DNA from: Reichenbachiella faecimaris
Lineage (GTDB): Bacteria > Bacteroidota > Bacteroidia > Cytophagales > Cyclobacteriaceae
Assembly (NCBI RefSeq): GCF_900176375.1
Contig: NZ_FWYF01000002.1
Span: 346,161-410,160 of the forward strand
Direction: 5' to 3'
Length of the DNA stretch: 64,000 bases
The notes beneath the pieces are model-generated. The model was not told the origin of the DNA. It saw nothing but the letters and a program-made list of their open reading frames with translations, and ran no database searches. Of this stretch, positions 35,951 through 45,078 are shown one piece after another (position 1 is the first letter of the stretch; every line of letters starts with the position of its first letter). The position numbers and the translations under genes were made by a program.

Positions 35951-36670
35951 ATGAAAATAACAGGCTTTCTATTTTCGCTTTGTTTCTTTATTTCTAACCT
36001 ACTTTTATTATCCCATCAGAATGCCCTTGCACAGGCGCATGAGGAAGGTACGCTTATTCGAGTCACGGGTACTGTTCTCGATAATGAATCCAAGTCCCCA
36101 CTCATTGCAAACGTATTTTATGAAAAATTGCCTTACTACGACGACATGGGAATTGCGGCTACTAATCAGCAAAACGGTGTGTACGAACTCTATATGTTAG
36201 CAAATCTCAAGTACATTATCAATGTAAAAGCTGATGGGTTCAAAACGATAAGTGAAGAAATTGAAATTGTGGATAATGGCACTCAGTTGATAGAAAAGAA
36301 CTTCATTATGGAGCCAGACGCTGCTCATGAAAAATTTGACCTGCATAATCTAATTTTTGCAAGAGGTCGAGCGGTTATAGATGAATCTTCCTATGCTGAA
36401 CTCAACGATTTTGTGCTTTGGCTTGACCAGCGGCCGACCGTAAATATTCAACTAGAAGGACATACCGATTTTCAGGGTAATGCTGATGCCAACTTGCAAT
36501 TGTCTCAGCAGCGAGTAGATGCGGTAAAAGATTACCTGGTGAAAAAAGGTGTGAAAAAAGCCCGAATACTAACCAAAGCCTTTGGCGGAACTCAACCTTT
36601 GAGCAGAGAAAGAACTGATGAAGCCCGTACGGCAAATCGACGTGTTGAAGTTAGAATCCTGAAGCAATAA
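35951..36670 (+). CDS. OmpA family protein with N-terminal carboxypeptidase-regulatory-like domain
   Basis: 239 residues with a signal peptide (cut near ALAQA). A beta domain follows at about 35-110, with VTGTVLDNESKSPLIANVFYEKLP, resembling the carboxypeptidase-regulatory-like (CarboxypepD_reg) fold. The C-terminal domain is an OmpA peptidoglycan-binding module with LEGHTDFQGNADANLQLSQ and the QRVDAVKDYL helix near 170-190; the key aspartate and arginine that bind diaminopimelate are present. It should sit in the periplasm or outer membrane and bind the cell wall. It is followed by a second OmpA-like gene, with no shared promoter in between, so they form an operon. Confidence 0.9.
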   Translation: MKITGFLFSLCFFISNLLLLSHQNALAQAHEEGTLIRVTGTVLDNESKSPLIANVFYEKLPYYDDMGIAATNQQNGVYELYMLANLKYIINVKADGFKTISEEIEIVDNGTQLIEKNFIMEPDAAHEKFDLHNLIFARGRAVIDESSYAELNDFVLWLDQRPTVNIQLEGHTDFQGNADANLQLSQQRVDAVKDYLVKKGVKKARILTKAFGGTQPLSRERTDEARTANRRVEVRILKQ

Positions 36671-36716
36671 AAAATTGAATATATTTATTACTACCTATAA
36701 TAAATTATCATCCTCA

Positions 36717-38753
36717 ATGAGAAACATTATCACTTTATTCGTTGCTGGCCTAATCTCCTGTAATCTATACGCACAAGAAACCGTCAAATGGGCATCAGAA
36801 GTGATGCATGTAACCTCCGAGACCACGGCACTACAGTATGCGGCCAGTCAGGCTTTGCATGCACCAAATGTGTATCCAAAAGGTGGGGAAAGTCCAAATG
36901 CCTGGAGGCCTGCTCAGCCAGACAATAATGAGTACATAGTGGTAAAATTCGACGCTCCCATTCGAGCACAACAAATCGCTATTGCAGAGACAGAAAACCC
37001 AGGTGCCATCTCCAAAGTATTTGCCTATGATTCACTGGATAATGAATACTTAATATTTGACCTTAACCCTCGTCCAATCCCGCTTCAGAGCAGACTGCTA
37101 AACTTATTTTTTGAAAAAACCCCATATCGAATCGCCTACATTAGGGTAGATATCAAAGGCGGAAACGTACCAGGTTTCAACAGTATTGATGCTATTGGGC
37201 TCTCCTCTTCCAATATTCCCATTAGTGTATTAATTGATTTGGCGAAAAACGTAAATCAACAATTGGTTACCGAGCGACTAGGGGAAAACGTGAACAGTCA
37301 ATATTTGGAACAAAGTCCCATACTTTCTCCAGACGGGAAAACCTTGTACTTCAGCCGAAGAGCTCACCCTGACAATGTGGGAGGAGTAGATGACTATGAA
37401 GACATTTGGTATTCGGAATTGGATGAAGAAACGCAAGAATGGCTTCCAGCAAAAAATCTAGGCCCGCCACTGAATACGCCAGGCCCCAACTTCATTTGCT
37501 CCATTACACAAGTCGGCGACGAAACCGTTCTTCTTCTTGGCAATAGGTATGAAAAAAGGGGTCGCATGGCGCAAGGCGTGTCGATGAGTAGAAGTAAGGG
37601 AGATGGAAAATGGGATAAACCCTCAAACCTTAACATTGAAAATGACTATAACTATTCTGAAAAGGTAGATTACTATATGAGTACAGATACAAAAGTTATT
37701 TTGATGGCCATAGAGCGAGATGATACTTATGGGGATAGAGATATTTATGTGTCATTTGTTCAGCCAAATGGTGATTTCAGTGAACCCAAAAATCTTGGTA
37801 ATGTAGTCAACTCTGCTGATGTAGAAAGTGGCCCTTTCCTGCATCATGATGGTGAGACGCTTTACTTTTCATCAAAAGGTTTTAGAGGATATGGAGGAGC
37901 AGATATTTATGTATCCAAACGTCTCGACGACACCTGGACTAACTGGTCTAAACCTGAAAACTTGGGCAAAGGGGTGAATGGCTCAGACGACGATACATAC
38001 TTTAATATCCCAGCCACTGGAAGCCATGCCTATTTCACAAGAGGCCGAGCTGATGAGAATACTGATGTATTCAGATTTCGTATAGACGAGTTGTTTGTAG
38101 AGCCTACTGATGAACCAGTACTTGACCCCACTGAAATATTCGTGACGATTCATGGAAAAGTATTTGACTCTAAAACAACTCAACCCATTATGAGCAGTGT
38201 TTTAGTGGAGCGGTTGCCAGATGGAATAACAGTAGGAAACGCAGATACTAACGAATACGGAGAGTTTGTATTTAAAGTAAGGCCTGGCGCCACTTATGGA
38301 GTTATTGCTGAAAAAGAAGGCTACCTTTCGCAAAGTGAAAATATAGATTTGAATGAAGTGACCGAAACCACAGATATTCAAAAGGATCTTTTCTTATCTC
38401 CAATCGAAAAAGGGGCAGCTATTGCGCTAAACAACATTTTCTTCGAATTTGATAAATCAGATCTGAGAACCTCGTCTTATGCTGAATTGGATAGGGTGTT
38501 GAAACTGCTTCAAACCAATAAGATTAACAGCATTGAGATTTCAGGACATACAGACGCTGTAGGCGATGACGACTATAATTTGGACTTGTCTCAAAGACGG
38601 GCTTGGTCTGTCTACAGTTATTTCATTGCCAATGGAATCAGCGCTTCCAGGCTTGAATCTGTGGGCTATGGAGAAACCCTACCCGTAGCACCCAATGACA
38701 CCGCCGACAATCGAAAAAAGAATAGGCGCGTAGAATTTAAAATTATTGAATGA
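36717..38753 (+). CDS. OmpA family protein with PD40-like repeats
   Basis: 678 residues from the ATG at 36717, which begins a signal peptide (ending near NLYAQ). A TTG at 36675 in the same frame would put 14 extra residues ahead. Domains in order: an N-terminal region of about 170 residues, several PD40-type beta-propeller strands with the SPDGKTLYFSR and DGETLYFSSKGFRGYGGADIYVS repeats (about 190-430), a regulatory-like beta domain (VHGKVFDSKTTQPI-type, near 470), and a C-terminal OmpA module with ISGHTDAVGDDDYNLDLSQRRA. It is a cell-wall-bound outer-membrane protein, of the type common in Bacteroidota near gliding and secretion genes. The two adjacent OmpA-like proteins share the same beta-plus-OmpA ending. 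Confidence 0.92.
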   Translation: MRNIITLFVAGLISCNLYAQETVKWASEVMHVTSETTALQYAASQALHAPNVYPKGGESPNAWRPAQPDNNEYIVVKFDAPIRAQQIAIAETENPGAISKVFAYDSLDNEYLIFDLNPRPIPLQSRLLNLFFEKTPYRIAYIRVDIKGGNVPGFNSIDAIGLSSSNIPISVLIDLAKNVNQQLVTERLGENVNSQYLEQSPILSPDGKTLYFSRRAHPDNVGGVDDYEDIWYSELDEETQEWLPAKNLGPPLNTPGPNFICSITQVGDETVLLLGNRYEKRGRMAQGVSMSRSKGDGKWDKPSNLNIENDYNYSEKVDYYMSTDTKVILMAIERDDTYGDRDIYVSFVQPNGDFSEPKNLGNVVNSADVESGPFLHHDGETLYFSSKGFRGYGGADIYVSKRLDDTWTNWSKPENLGKGVNGSDDDTYFNIPATGSHAYFTRGRADENTDVFRFRIDELFVEPTDEPVLDPTEIFVTIHGKVFDSKTTQPIMSSVLVERLPDGITVGNADTNEYGEFVFKVRPGATYGVIAEKEGYLSQSENIDLNEVTETTDIQKDLFLSPIEKGAAIALNNIFFEFDKSDLRTSSYAELDRVLKLLQTNKINSIEISGHTDAVGDDDYNLDLSQRRAWSVYSYFIANGISASRLESVGYGETLPVAPNDTADNRKKNRRVEFKIIE

Positions 38754-38760
38754 TATTTGA

Positions 38761-38784
38761 GGCTCGAATTTCGAGCCTTTTTTT
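38761..38784 (+). terminator. Intrinsic terminator after the OmpA-like operon
   Basis: GGCTCGAA and TTCGAGCC arms surround one T (38761-38777), followed by seven T residues (38778-38784). The stop codon is at 38751-38753. Confidence 0.9.
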
Positions 38785-38805
38785 CACCTTATACTTTCTG
38801 ATCCA

Positions 38806-39741
38806 TTGACATTAGTACAACTCGAATACATAATTGCTCTAGATAATTACAGGCATTTCGCAATTGCGGCGGAAAAATGTTTTGTGACTCAACCCACGCT
38901 TAGTATGCAAATACAAAAGCTGGAAGATACCTTAGGAATCATTCTATTTGACAGAAGTAAACACCCCATAGAGCCCACAGAGATTGGTGTGCAAATTCTA
39001 GAGCAGGCAAGAAAAATTATTGCCGAGTCTAAAAAAGTAAGTGAAATCATTGATGACGAAAAACACGAAATCCGAGGTGACATTAAAATTGGTGTAATAC
39101 CCACATTGGCTCCTTATTTGGTTCCTTTGTTTATTTCGTCTTTTGTGGAAAAGTATCCAAAGATAAATCTTCAGGTCAGTGAGCACATGACTGGCAACAT
39201 GCTGGATCTATTGAAAAAAGATCAAATTGACATTGGGCTCATGGTGACACCTTTGAATGAAGAAAGCATGAAAGAAAGCCCTTTGTTTTACGAGGAATTT
39301 TTCGCTTATGTATCTCACAGACATCCCTTGTATGATCACAAAAAAGTGGCCTCATCAGAACTAAACAATGAAGGCTTGTGGATTCTAGACGAGGGTCATT
39401 GTTACAGAAGTCAAATGCTTAATATCTGTAATGCTAAAAAGGCCGACCGATATAATAATCGGGTGCTATATGAAAGCGGCTCTCTAGAATCACTGAAAAA
39501 GCTCGTTGATCGTCGTGGTGGGTACACACTCTTACCCGAGTTATTCACTCTGGATCTCACCAAAGATGAGCAAACAAAACTTCGGAAATTTTCTGATCCT
39601 GTTCCTACCAGGGAAGTGGGTCTTGTGGTAAAGAAAAGTTATGCCAAAAAGAAGCTTTTAGAAGCCATGCATAAAGAAATACTTGCCAACCTCCCCCCTG
39701 TAATGGTCAGTAGAAAAAACACCAATGTCATAAAATTATAA
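38806..39741 (+). CDS. oxyR: LysR-type hydrogen peroxide sensor
   Basis: 311 residues from a TTG start at 38806; the N-terminus TLVQLEYIIALDNYRHFAIA is exactly what OxyR proteins begin with. The winged helix (residues 5-65) contains AAEKCFVTQPTLSMQIQKLE. The two redox cysteines that form the disulfide on peroxide exposure are Cys199 (in EGHCYRSQ) and Cys208 (LNICN), at the same numbers as in E. coli. OxyR activates catalase, Dps and peroxidase genes. The gene follows a strong terminator and must have its own promoter; I could not find a clear one. The regulon is not visible in this window. Confidence 0.96.
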   Translation: MTLVQLEYIIALDNYRHFAIAAEKCFVTQPTLSMQIQKLEDTLGIILFDRSKHPIEPTEIGVQILEQARKIIAESKKVSEIIDDEKHEIRGDIKIGVIPTLAPYLVPLFISSFVEKYPKINLQVSEHMTGNMLDLLKKDQIDIGLMVTPLNEESMKESPLFYEEFFAYVSHRHPLYDHKKVASSELNNEGLWILDEGHCYRSQMLNICNAKKADRYNNRVLYESGSLESLKKLVDRRGGYTLLPELFTLDLTKDEQTKLRKFSDPVPTREVGLVVKKSYAKKKLLEAMHKEILANLPPVMVSRKNTNVIKL

Positions 39742-39800
39742 GACGCTCTCCTAAATCCGTGCAATTTGGGTTGCTAGTTCTTTTCCGCTAAATTTTAGCT

Positions 39801-40637
39801 ATGGAAAAGTATATCTGGATTGGACTCGGCCTTTACCTATTCCTCTCTATCCTAGTTTTTTTGGTTCAAGAATATTTTATGTTTCATCCAGAGAAGCTGC
39901 CTGAAGACTTTGAGTACAAATACGATGAGCCCTTCCAAGAACACTTTTTTGACGTAGAAGAAGGGGTAAGAATAAATGGCCTTCACTTTACGGTCAAGGA
40001 TTCAAAAGGTATTGTCATATATTTTCATGGCAATACCAGAAGTATCAAAGGCTGGAGCAAATATGCTCGAGACTTCACAAGGAGCGATTATGAAGTTCTG
40101 CTGATCGACTATAGAGGCTTTGGAAAGAGCACAGGAAAACGTGCTGAGAAAGCCATTTATAAGGACAGCCAGTTTGTTTACAATCAGGTCAGAGCATGGT
40201 ATCCAGAGAAAAAAATTATAATCTATGGACGATCCATGGGTTCTGGGTTTGCTGCTAAACTAGCTTCTAAAAACCGACCCAAAATGCTTATCCTAGATGC
40301 ACCATATTATAGCCTTTCTCAACTGACCTCGCGTTGGTTGTTTTTCCTTCCATTGTCGATTTTACTCAAGTATCATATACGAACTGACATCTGGATTAAG
40401 TATGTAAGGTGTCCAATTTACATTATTCATGGCACAAAAGATGGGTTAATTCCATACCGATCAAGCGTCAGATTACGTAAGGAAGCTCCATTGACCACTC
40501 GATTGATACCCATCCATGGAGGAAAGCACAACAATCTCACTTCTTTCAGTGAATATCACAACCATTTGGATGAAATACTACAGGGGAAACACGATTTAAT
40601 ATTCGATAAATCGCTAAAAGATTTTCTGGATTTTTAA
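39801..40637 (+). CDS. Alpha/beta hydrolase with N-terminal membrane anchor
   Basis: 278 residues. One membrane segment (about 5-25) is followed by a hydrolase fold. Signatures are YFHGNTRSIKGW near 74, DYRGFGKSTG near 104, the nucleophile elbow GRSMGSGFA near 145, the aspartate in HGTKDGLIP near 212, and histidine in HGGKHNNL near 236. The pattern resembles the ABHD13/YfhR group, membrane-tethered hydrolases with poorly known substrates. The gene stands between oxyR and a small hypothetical gene and has no visible functional link to either. Confidence 0.87.
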   Translation: MEKYIWIGLGLYLFLSILVFLVQEYFMFHPEKLPEDFEYKYDEPFQEHFFDVEEGVRINGLHFTVKDSKGIVIYFHGNTRSIKGWSKYARDFTRSDYEVLLIDYRGFGKSTGKRAEKAIYKDSQFVYNQVRAWYPEKKIIIYGRSMGSGFAAKLASKNRPKMLILDAPYYSLSQLTSRWLFFLPLSILLKYHIRTDIWIKYVRCPIYIIHGTKDGLIPYRSSVRLRKEAPLTTRLIPIHGGKHNNLTSFSEYHNHLDEILQGKHDLIFDKSLKDFLDF

Positions 40638-40667
40638 GTATATTGAAATCAACAACATTATGATAAA

Positions 40668-40919
40668 ATGACCCAGGTGCAATTTCTGAACATGTCCCTA
40701 GGGGAGCAGGTTCAACATATTTACAAAAATGGAGCTTTCATTACCGACATTAGGTACTATGAATATAAGGTGAATCTGTTTTTATTAAATGGAAATTATT
40801 TTGAAGTTTTCATCAATCACAAATCGGTTGAGATAACTAAAATTTCTCCGCTCAACTATAAATCGAATCGCATACTTTTCTACCTAGATCAGGTGAAACT
40901 TCCTAAGCCTCAGTTATGA
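40668..40919 (+). CDS. Small conserved hypothetical protein, 83 residues
   Basis: No signal peptide or membrane segment. The sequence is rich in beta strands and aromatic residues (LGEQVQHIYKNGAFITDIRYYEYKVNLFLLNGNYFEVFIN), a pattern like other small Bacteroidota proteins. It begins 30 bases after the hydrolase gene and overlaps the convergent TerB-like gene by 10 bases. Function is unknown. Confidence 0.75.
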   Translation: MTQVQFLNMSLGEQVQHIYKNGAFITDIRYYEYKVNLFLLNGNYFEVFINHKSVEITKISPLNYKSNRILFYLDQVKLPKPQL

Positions 40920-41356
40920 TCTATTTCCAATCTATGAGCTAATTTTTTAATTGCTTCTTCCTCTTCATCCGATATACCATCTGTGATATTGGCAAATAGA
41001 TACATTGTTTCCATAATAAACTCTTGATCGATTTTATTGCCTTGAATGGAAGCGTGAAGGGCATTTAAAAATTTCTTGTTCCATTTATCCACATTGTCGA
41101 GCAAATATCTGATTTCAGTCCTGAATGACATGGCAATTCTATCACGATCATCATCTGGCGACTTCACAAATTCTGCAGAAAGCCCGCGAGTCGCCATCAC
41201 AATACCATCCCATTCTTCTTTATCTAGCACTCCATCACTCATGCAGACCAGCAGCGCAGGGTATAATTTGGCCAGATAGTTAAATTGATCTTCAGGAATT
41301 TTGATCTTTCTGGCTTTGATGTATTCGATGTAGAGTTGATGAAGTTGTGGAGTCAT
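40910..41356 (-). CDS. TerB-like helical protein
   Basis: 148 residues from the ATG at 41356; the frame extends 13 codons upstream to a TTG, but the ATG gives a compact start. The all-alpha pattern with acidic pairs, CMSDGVLDKEEWDGIVMA near 38-55 and NITDGISDEEEEAIKKLAHRL near 122-142, matches TerB/DjlA-type helical domains, where Asp and Glu residues form metal sites. The role in tellurite resistance is named after distant homologs and should not be assumed. Convergent with the 83-residue gene by a 10-base overlap. Confidence 0.7.
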   Translation of the reverse strand: MTPQLHQLYIEYIKARKIKIPEDQFNYLAKLYPALLVCMSDGVLDKEEWDGIVMATRGLSAEFVKSPDDDRDRIAMSFRTEIRYLLDNVDKWNKKFLNALHASIQGNKIDQEFIMETMYLFANITDGISDEEEEAIKKLAHRLEIDHN

Positions 41357-41435
41357 AGTGATATGCAAACAATTTAAGAATTCTAAAGATAGCACCTAAA
41401 TATAAAATTTCGGGTATCAATTAGAAGTATTCCAA

Positions 41436-42932
41436 TTATCCTCCTGGTTCTACAGCCTGAGAAACACTCTGATCCAACTGCAAGTAGCGACTGTATCTAT
41501 ACAAAATATCAGCTACATAATCCACTGGTTCATCTCCCCGGCAGTAACCAAATTTTACTACTGGATCAGTGTAATATTTTTTCTTTGATTTTAATCTCAA
41601 ATATTTAGCCACGTCTTCCCAGTCTTCAGAATCAGCGCTGTATTTTTCTGCTAATCTCACCGCATCTTGTACGTGCCCCTGACCTACATTATATGAGGCC
41701 AAAACAAATTTGGCTTTCTCTTCTTCATCATCAATATCCTTCCAAACGTCCTGTAACCATAAGATGTGCCTAATTCCCGCTTTCAGGTTTTGGGAAGGAT
41801 TGAACAAGTTTCTAACACCATAAGACTTACCAGTCTTTGGCATGACTTGCATTAAACCTCTTGCCCCAACCCATGACTCAGCTCGTGGATCAAAACGAGA
41901 TTCTTTAGATATCTGAGCAGCTAGAAGCTGCCAGTCCCAGTTTATTTTTGCTGCACTCAATTTGATGATACTATCGTAAGGAGATATTCGTTCTGAGTTT
42001 TTAGAAAAGAAATCGCTCTCTACCATCTCTTTACTCTTTCGTGTGCTTTTGAAATATTTGTCGTATAGCGCATAGTATTCGGTTGTTCTCTTCATTTCGC
42101 CAATCCATGCATTTAAGGTATCGAGCCATTGGGGAGCATTTTTTCTTACACCCCAAGCAATTTGCTGGGGAAAACTAATGGCTGTCTTTACATCCAATAT
42201 CGGAAAATATCTTGCGTTCACCAATGCCACATCCTCGTCTGCAACTGTGAAGTCTATATTGCCTTCTACGACCAATTCAATGAGGGCTTCAGTTTCCAAT
42301 TCATCAAACTCCTCCACGATTAGGATGTCTCCGCCTATTTCTTCAGCTAAATGCTTCAGGCGGTTGGTATAGGCAGAACCTTTTCTTACATAGACCTCTT
42401 TCCCAATTAGTTCAATGGGATTGCGTAATAGTGTCTTTTCAATTTCATGGAGTTTCATGTCTCTCCAGTTATTTGGTTTTCTCTGCACCAACACTTGTCG
42501 AACAAAGTTGTGCGGCGTCGTAAATTCCATAAACCGCTGACGTTCTTTGGTTACGGATAGGTTATAAGCCAAAATGTCACCTTGACCTGTATTTAACTTT
42601 CGAAAACCATCTTCAAGACTAGGCGTGATATCAAATCGAATTTCTATGCCTATACTTTGGGCAAAAAGGGTGAGCAGTTCATATTCATAGCCCATGGGCT
42701 CTCCACGATAAAGAAACATGCCAGTAGAGCTGTTATCAACTATAGCCGTGAAATACCCTCTTTCTTTAATTTGCTCAAAATCCACTTGGGTCATTTGTTC
42801 TGGATCATACCCAAATGTAGAGTCTGCAGTTTGTGGAACATCCTCCAGAGCAGTCATTTCTAAATTTGATCGTTTGCAAGAGGGTAGGCTCATGAGTAGA
42901 GCCAGTAAACAAGCAAACAAATATCTATTCAT
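41436..42932 (-). CDS. mltF: Membrane-bound lytic murein transglycosylase F, lipoprotein
   Basis: 498 residues from the ATG at 42932; an ATG three codons upstream is also in frame. A lipoprotein signal (LLMSLPSC) puts Cys19 as the anchor. The periplasmic part has a solute-binding-like regulatory domain (about 50-290) and a C-terminal SLT transglycosylase domain with the catalytic glutamate in SKESRFDP near 345, GARGLMQVMP near 362 and LASYNVGQGHV near 410. It cleaves the glycan strands of peptidoglycan, forming 1,6-anhydro ends. Neighbouring genes do not suggest a specific process. Confidence 0.94.
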   Translation of the reverse strand: MNRYLFACLLALLMSLPSCKRSNLEMTALEDVPQTADSTFGYDPEQMTQVDFEQIKERGYFTAIVDNSSTGMFLYRGEPMGYEYELLTLFAQSIGIEIRFDITPSLEDGFRKLNTGQGDILAYNLSVTKERQRFMEFTTPHNFVRQVLVQRKPNNWRDMKLHEIEKTLLRNPIELIGKEVYVRKGSAYTNRLKHLAEEIGGDILIVEEFDELETEALIELVVEGNIDFTVADEDVALVNARYFPILDVKTAISFPQQIAWGVRKNAPQWLDTLNAWIGEMKRTTEYYALYDKYFKSTRKSKEMVESDFFSKNSERISPYDSIIKLSAAKINWDWQLLAAQISKESRFDPRAESWVGARGLMQVMPKTGKSYGVRNLFNPSQNLKAGIRHILWLQDVWKDIDDEEEKAKFVLASYNVGQGHVQDAVRLAEKYSADSEDWEDVAKYLRLKSKKKYYTDPVVKFGYCRGDEPVDYVADILYRYSRYLQLDQSVSQAVEPGG

Positions 42933-43038
42933 TATTATCATAAAAGCGATGGACGCTGAAATACAATATACGTATTTTGAAACACTCCAAGATTAGAATT
43001 TTTGTGATAATGAAAATAGAGAAGGAAAATACTATGGA

Positions 43039-44952
43039 TTATGCAGTCTGTAGAACCAGTAATTTTTTTGCAGATAGATATAGACCCTCTGGGTCAAATC
43101 CACACTCCTGATGCAATTCCAATTGCGTACCATGCTCTACTACCTCGTCAGGAATACCAAGTCTCAACACCTTGCTTTGGTAGCCTTGATCTGCCATGAA
43201 TTCCAGAACGGCACTTCCAAACCCGCCCTGAAGGCAGCCATCTTCAACTGTGATGACGTATTTATATTTTTTGAAAACTTCATGAAGCATCTCCTCATCA
43301 AGGGGCTTGACAAATCGCATATCAAAATGACCTGCATTCAATCTTTCTTTTGACAGTCTTTCGCACGCTTCTGTAGCATAATTACCAACATGACCCAATG
43401 TCAAGAAAGCCAACTCACCACCATCTCGAAGTTTTCTCCCCTTCCCTACTTCAATTTCCTCAAAGGGCGTTTTCCAGTCTGGCATCACGCCATTTCCTCT
43501 TGGGTACCTAATGGAGAAAGGCCCTTGGTCTGGCAATTGTGCAGTGTACATCAAATTTCTCAACTCCTCCTCATTCATAGGAGCAGATACCACCATATTT
43601 GGAATGCATCTAAAATATGAAAGATCATAATTTCCATGATGAGTGGGCCCATCTGCGCCAGCAAACCCTGCCCTGTCTAAGCAGAATACAACATTCAAAT
43701 TTTGAATAGCAACGTCATGTATTACTTGATCGTAGGCGCGCTGCATGAAAGTAGAGTAGATATTACAGAACGGCACCAAGCCCTGAGTCGCCAAGCCTGC
43801 TGAAAAAGTGACTGCATGCTGCTCGGCAATACCTACGTCATACGCTCGATCAGGCATGGCCTTCATCATAATATTCAATGAAGAGCCAGACGGCATGGCT
43901 GGGGTGATTCCCATTATTTTGTCATTCTTTTCCGCCAGTTCTACAATGGTGTGGCCAAAGACCTCCTGATATTTTGGCGGTTGAGGTGTTTCGTAAACCT
44001 TTTTATGAATCTCCCCAGTAAACTTATCAAAAGTGCCAGGAGCATGCCACTTGGTTTGATCCTTTTCTGCCAAAGAATAACCCTTCCCTTTCTTGGTCAG
44101 GCAATGCAATATTTTAGGGCCTGAAATGTCTTTTAAATCATTCAACACACTCACCAAATGATTGACATCATGGCCATCAATTGGCCCAAAGTATCTTAAA
44201 TTGAGAGACTCAAAAAGATTGCTTTGCTTGAGTAAGAATGACTTTACACTGCTTTCAACTTTGGAGCCTATTTCTTGAGCATTAGGGCCAAATTTGCTGA
44301 TTTTCCCTAAAATATTCCAGACCTCATCACGCATCTTATTGTACGTTTTGGAAGTTGTAATATCCGTTAGGTAATCCCTAAGAGCACCTACATTGGGATC
44401 GATCGACATACAATTGTCGTTGAGTATGATCAGCAAATTTGAATTAGAAACTCCTGCATGATTCATAGCTTCAAATGCCATTCCTCCTGTCATGGCACCA
44501 TCTCCAATTACAGCAATATGTTGTTTATTCGTTTCGTTTTTATGACGAGATGCTTCCGCCATGCCAAGTGCCGCAGAGATTGAGGTTGAAGAATGTCCAA
44601 CTCCAAAAGAATCGTATTCACTTTCTTTCCTTTTAGGGAAACCTGAAAGTCCCTTGTAGAATCTATTGGTATGAAATTGTTCTCTACGCCCAGTTAATAT
44701 TTTATGACCATACGCCTGATGTCCTACATCCCAGACCAACTGATCTTCTGGCGTATTGAAAACATGATGAAGTGCAACAGTGAGCTCAACAACTCCTAGG
44801 CTGGCGCCAAAATGCCCGCCATAAACAGACACTACGTCTACAATATATTGACGAAGCTCCTCAGACAACTTGACCAATTGGACAGCATCTAAGTCCTTCA
44901 TGTCCGCGGGAGAGTTGATTTGGGCGAGTAACTTACCGGGCTCGATTTGCAT
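43039..44952 (-). CDS. dxs: 1-deoxy-D-xylulose-5-phosphate synthase
   Basis: 637 residues, the family length. It condenses pyruvate and glyceraldehyde 3-phosphate, with thiamine diphosphate, at the first step of the MEP isoprenoid route. The TPP site is IGDGAMTGGMAFEAMNHAG with NDN downstream near 150-178; the second half has the catalytic glutamate in DVGIAEQHAVTFSAGLA near 375 and the transketolase-like DRAGFAGADGPTHHG stretch near 430. A -7 element, TACTTTTG, lies 73 bases upstream. The gene is monocistronic. Confidence 0.97.
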   Translation of the reverse strand: MQIEPGKLLAQINSPADMKDLDAVQLVKLSEELRQYIVDVVSVYGGHFGASLGVVELTVALHHVFNTPEDQLVWDVGHQAYGHKILTGRREQFHTNRFYKGLSGFPKRKESEYDSFGVGHSSTSISAALGMAEASRHKNETNKQHIAVIGDGAMTGGMAFEAMNHAGVSNSNLLIILNDNCMSIDPNVGALRDYLTDITTSKTYNKMRDEVWNILGKISKFGPNAQEIGSKVESSVKSFLLKQSNLFESLNLRYFGPIDGHDVNHLVSVLNDLKDISGPKILHCLTKKGKGYSLAEKDQTKWHAPGTFDKFTGEIHKKVYETPQPPKYQEVFGHTIVELAEKNDKIMGITPAMPSGSSLNIMMKAMPDRAYDVGIAEQHAVTFSAGLATQGLVPFCNIYSTFMQRAYDQVIHDVAIQNLNVVFCLDRAGFAGADGPTHHGNYDLSYFRCIPNMVVSAPMNEEELRNLMYTAQLPDQGPFSIRYPRGNGVMPDWKTPFEEIEVGKGRKLRDGGELAFLTLGHVGNYATEACERLSKERLNAGHFDMRFVKPLDEEMLHEVFKKYKYVITVEDGCLQGGFGSAVLEFMADQGYQSKVLRLGIPDEVVEHGTQLELHQECGFDPEGLYLSAKKLLVLQTA

Positions 44953-45024
44953 AAACTAAATGTACTGTTATAATTTCAAAGCACCAAAAAGTGGCATTAA
45001 ATGTGCCATTAGGCAAAGTGCCTG

Positions 45025-45032
45025 CAAAAGTA
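45025..45032 (-). promoter_or_regulatory. Candidate -7 element for dxs
   Basis: On the minus strand TACTTTTG followed by C is an exact match. The predicted leader of about 66 bases contains a short hairpin, TGGCA/TGCCA (44992-44996 and 45004-45008). No -33 partner at normal spacing is seen. Confidence 0.4.
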
Positions 45033-45078
45033 AACAGAATTACTTACTTATATTGCATCCAAATTTTACCTTGAAAAT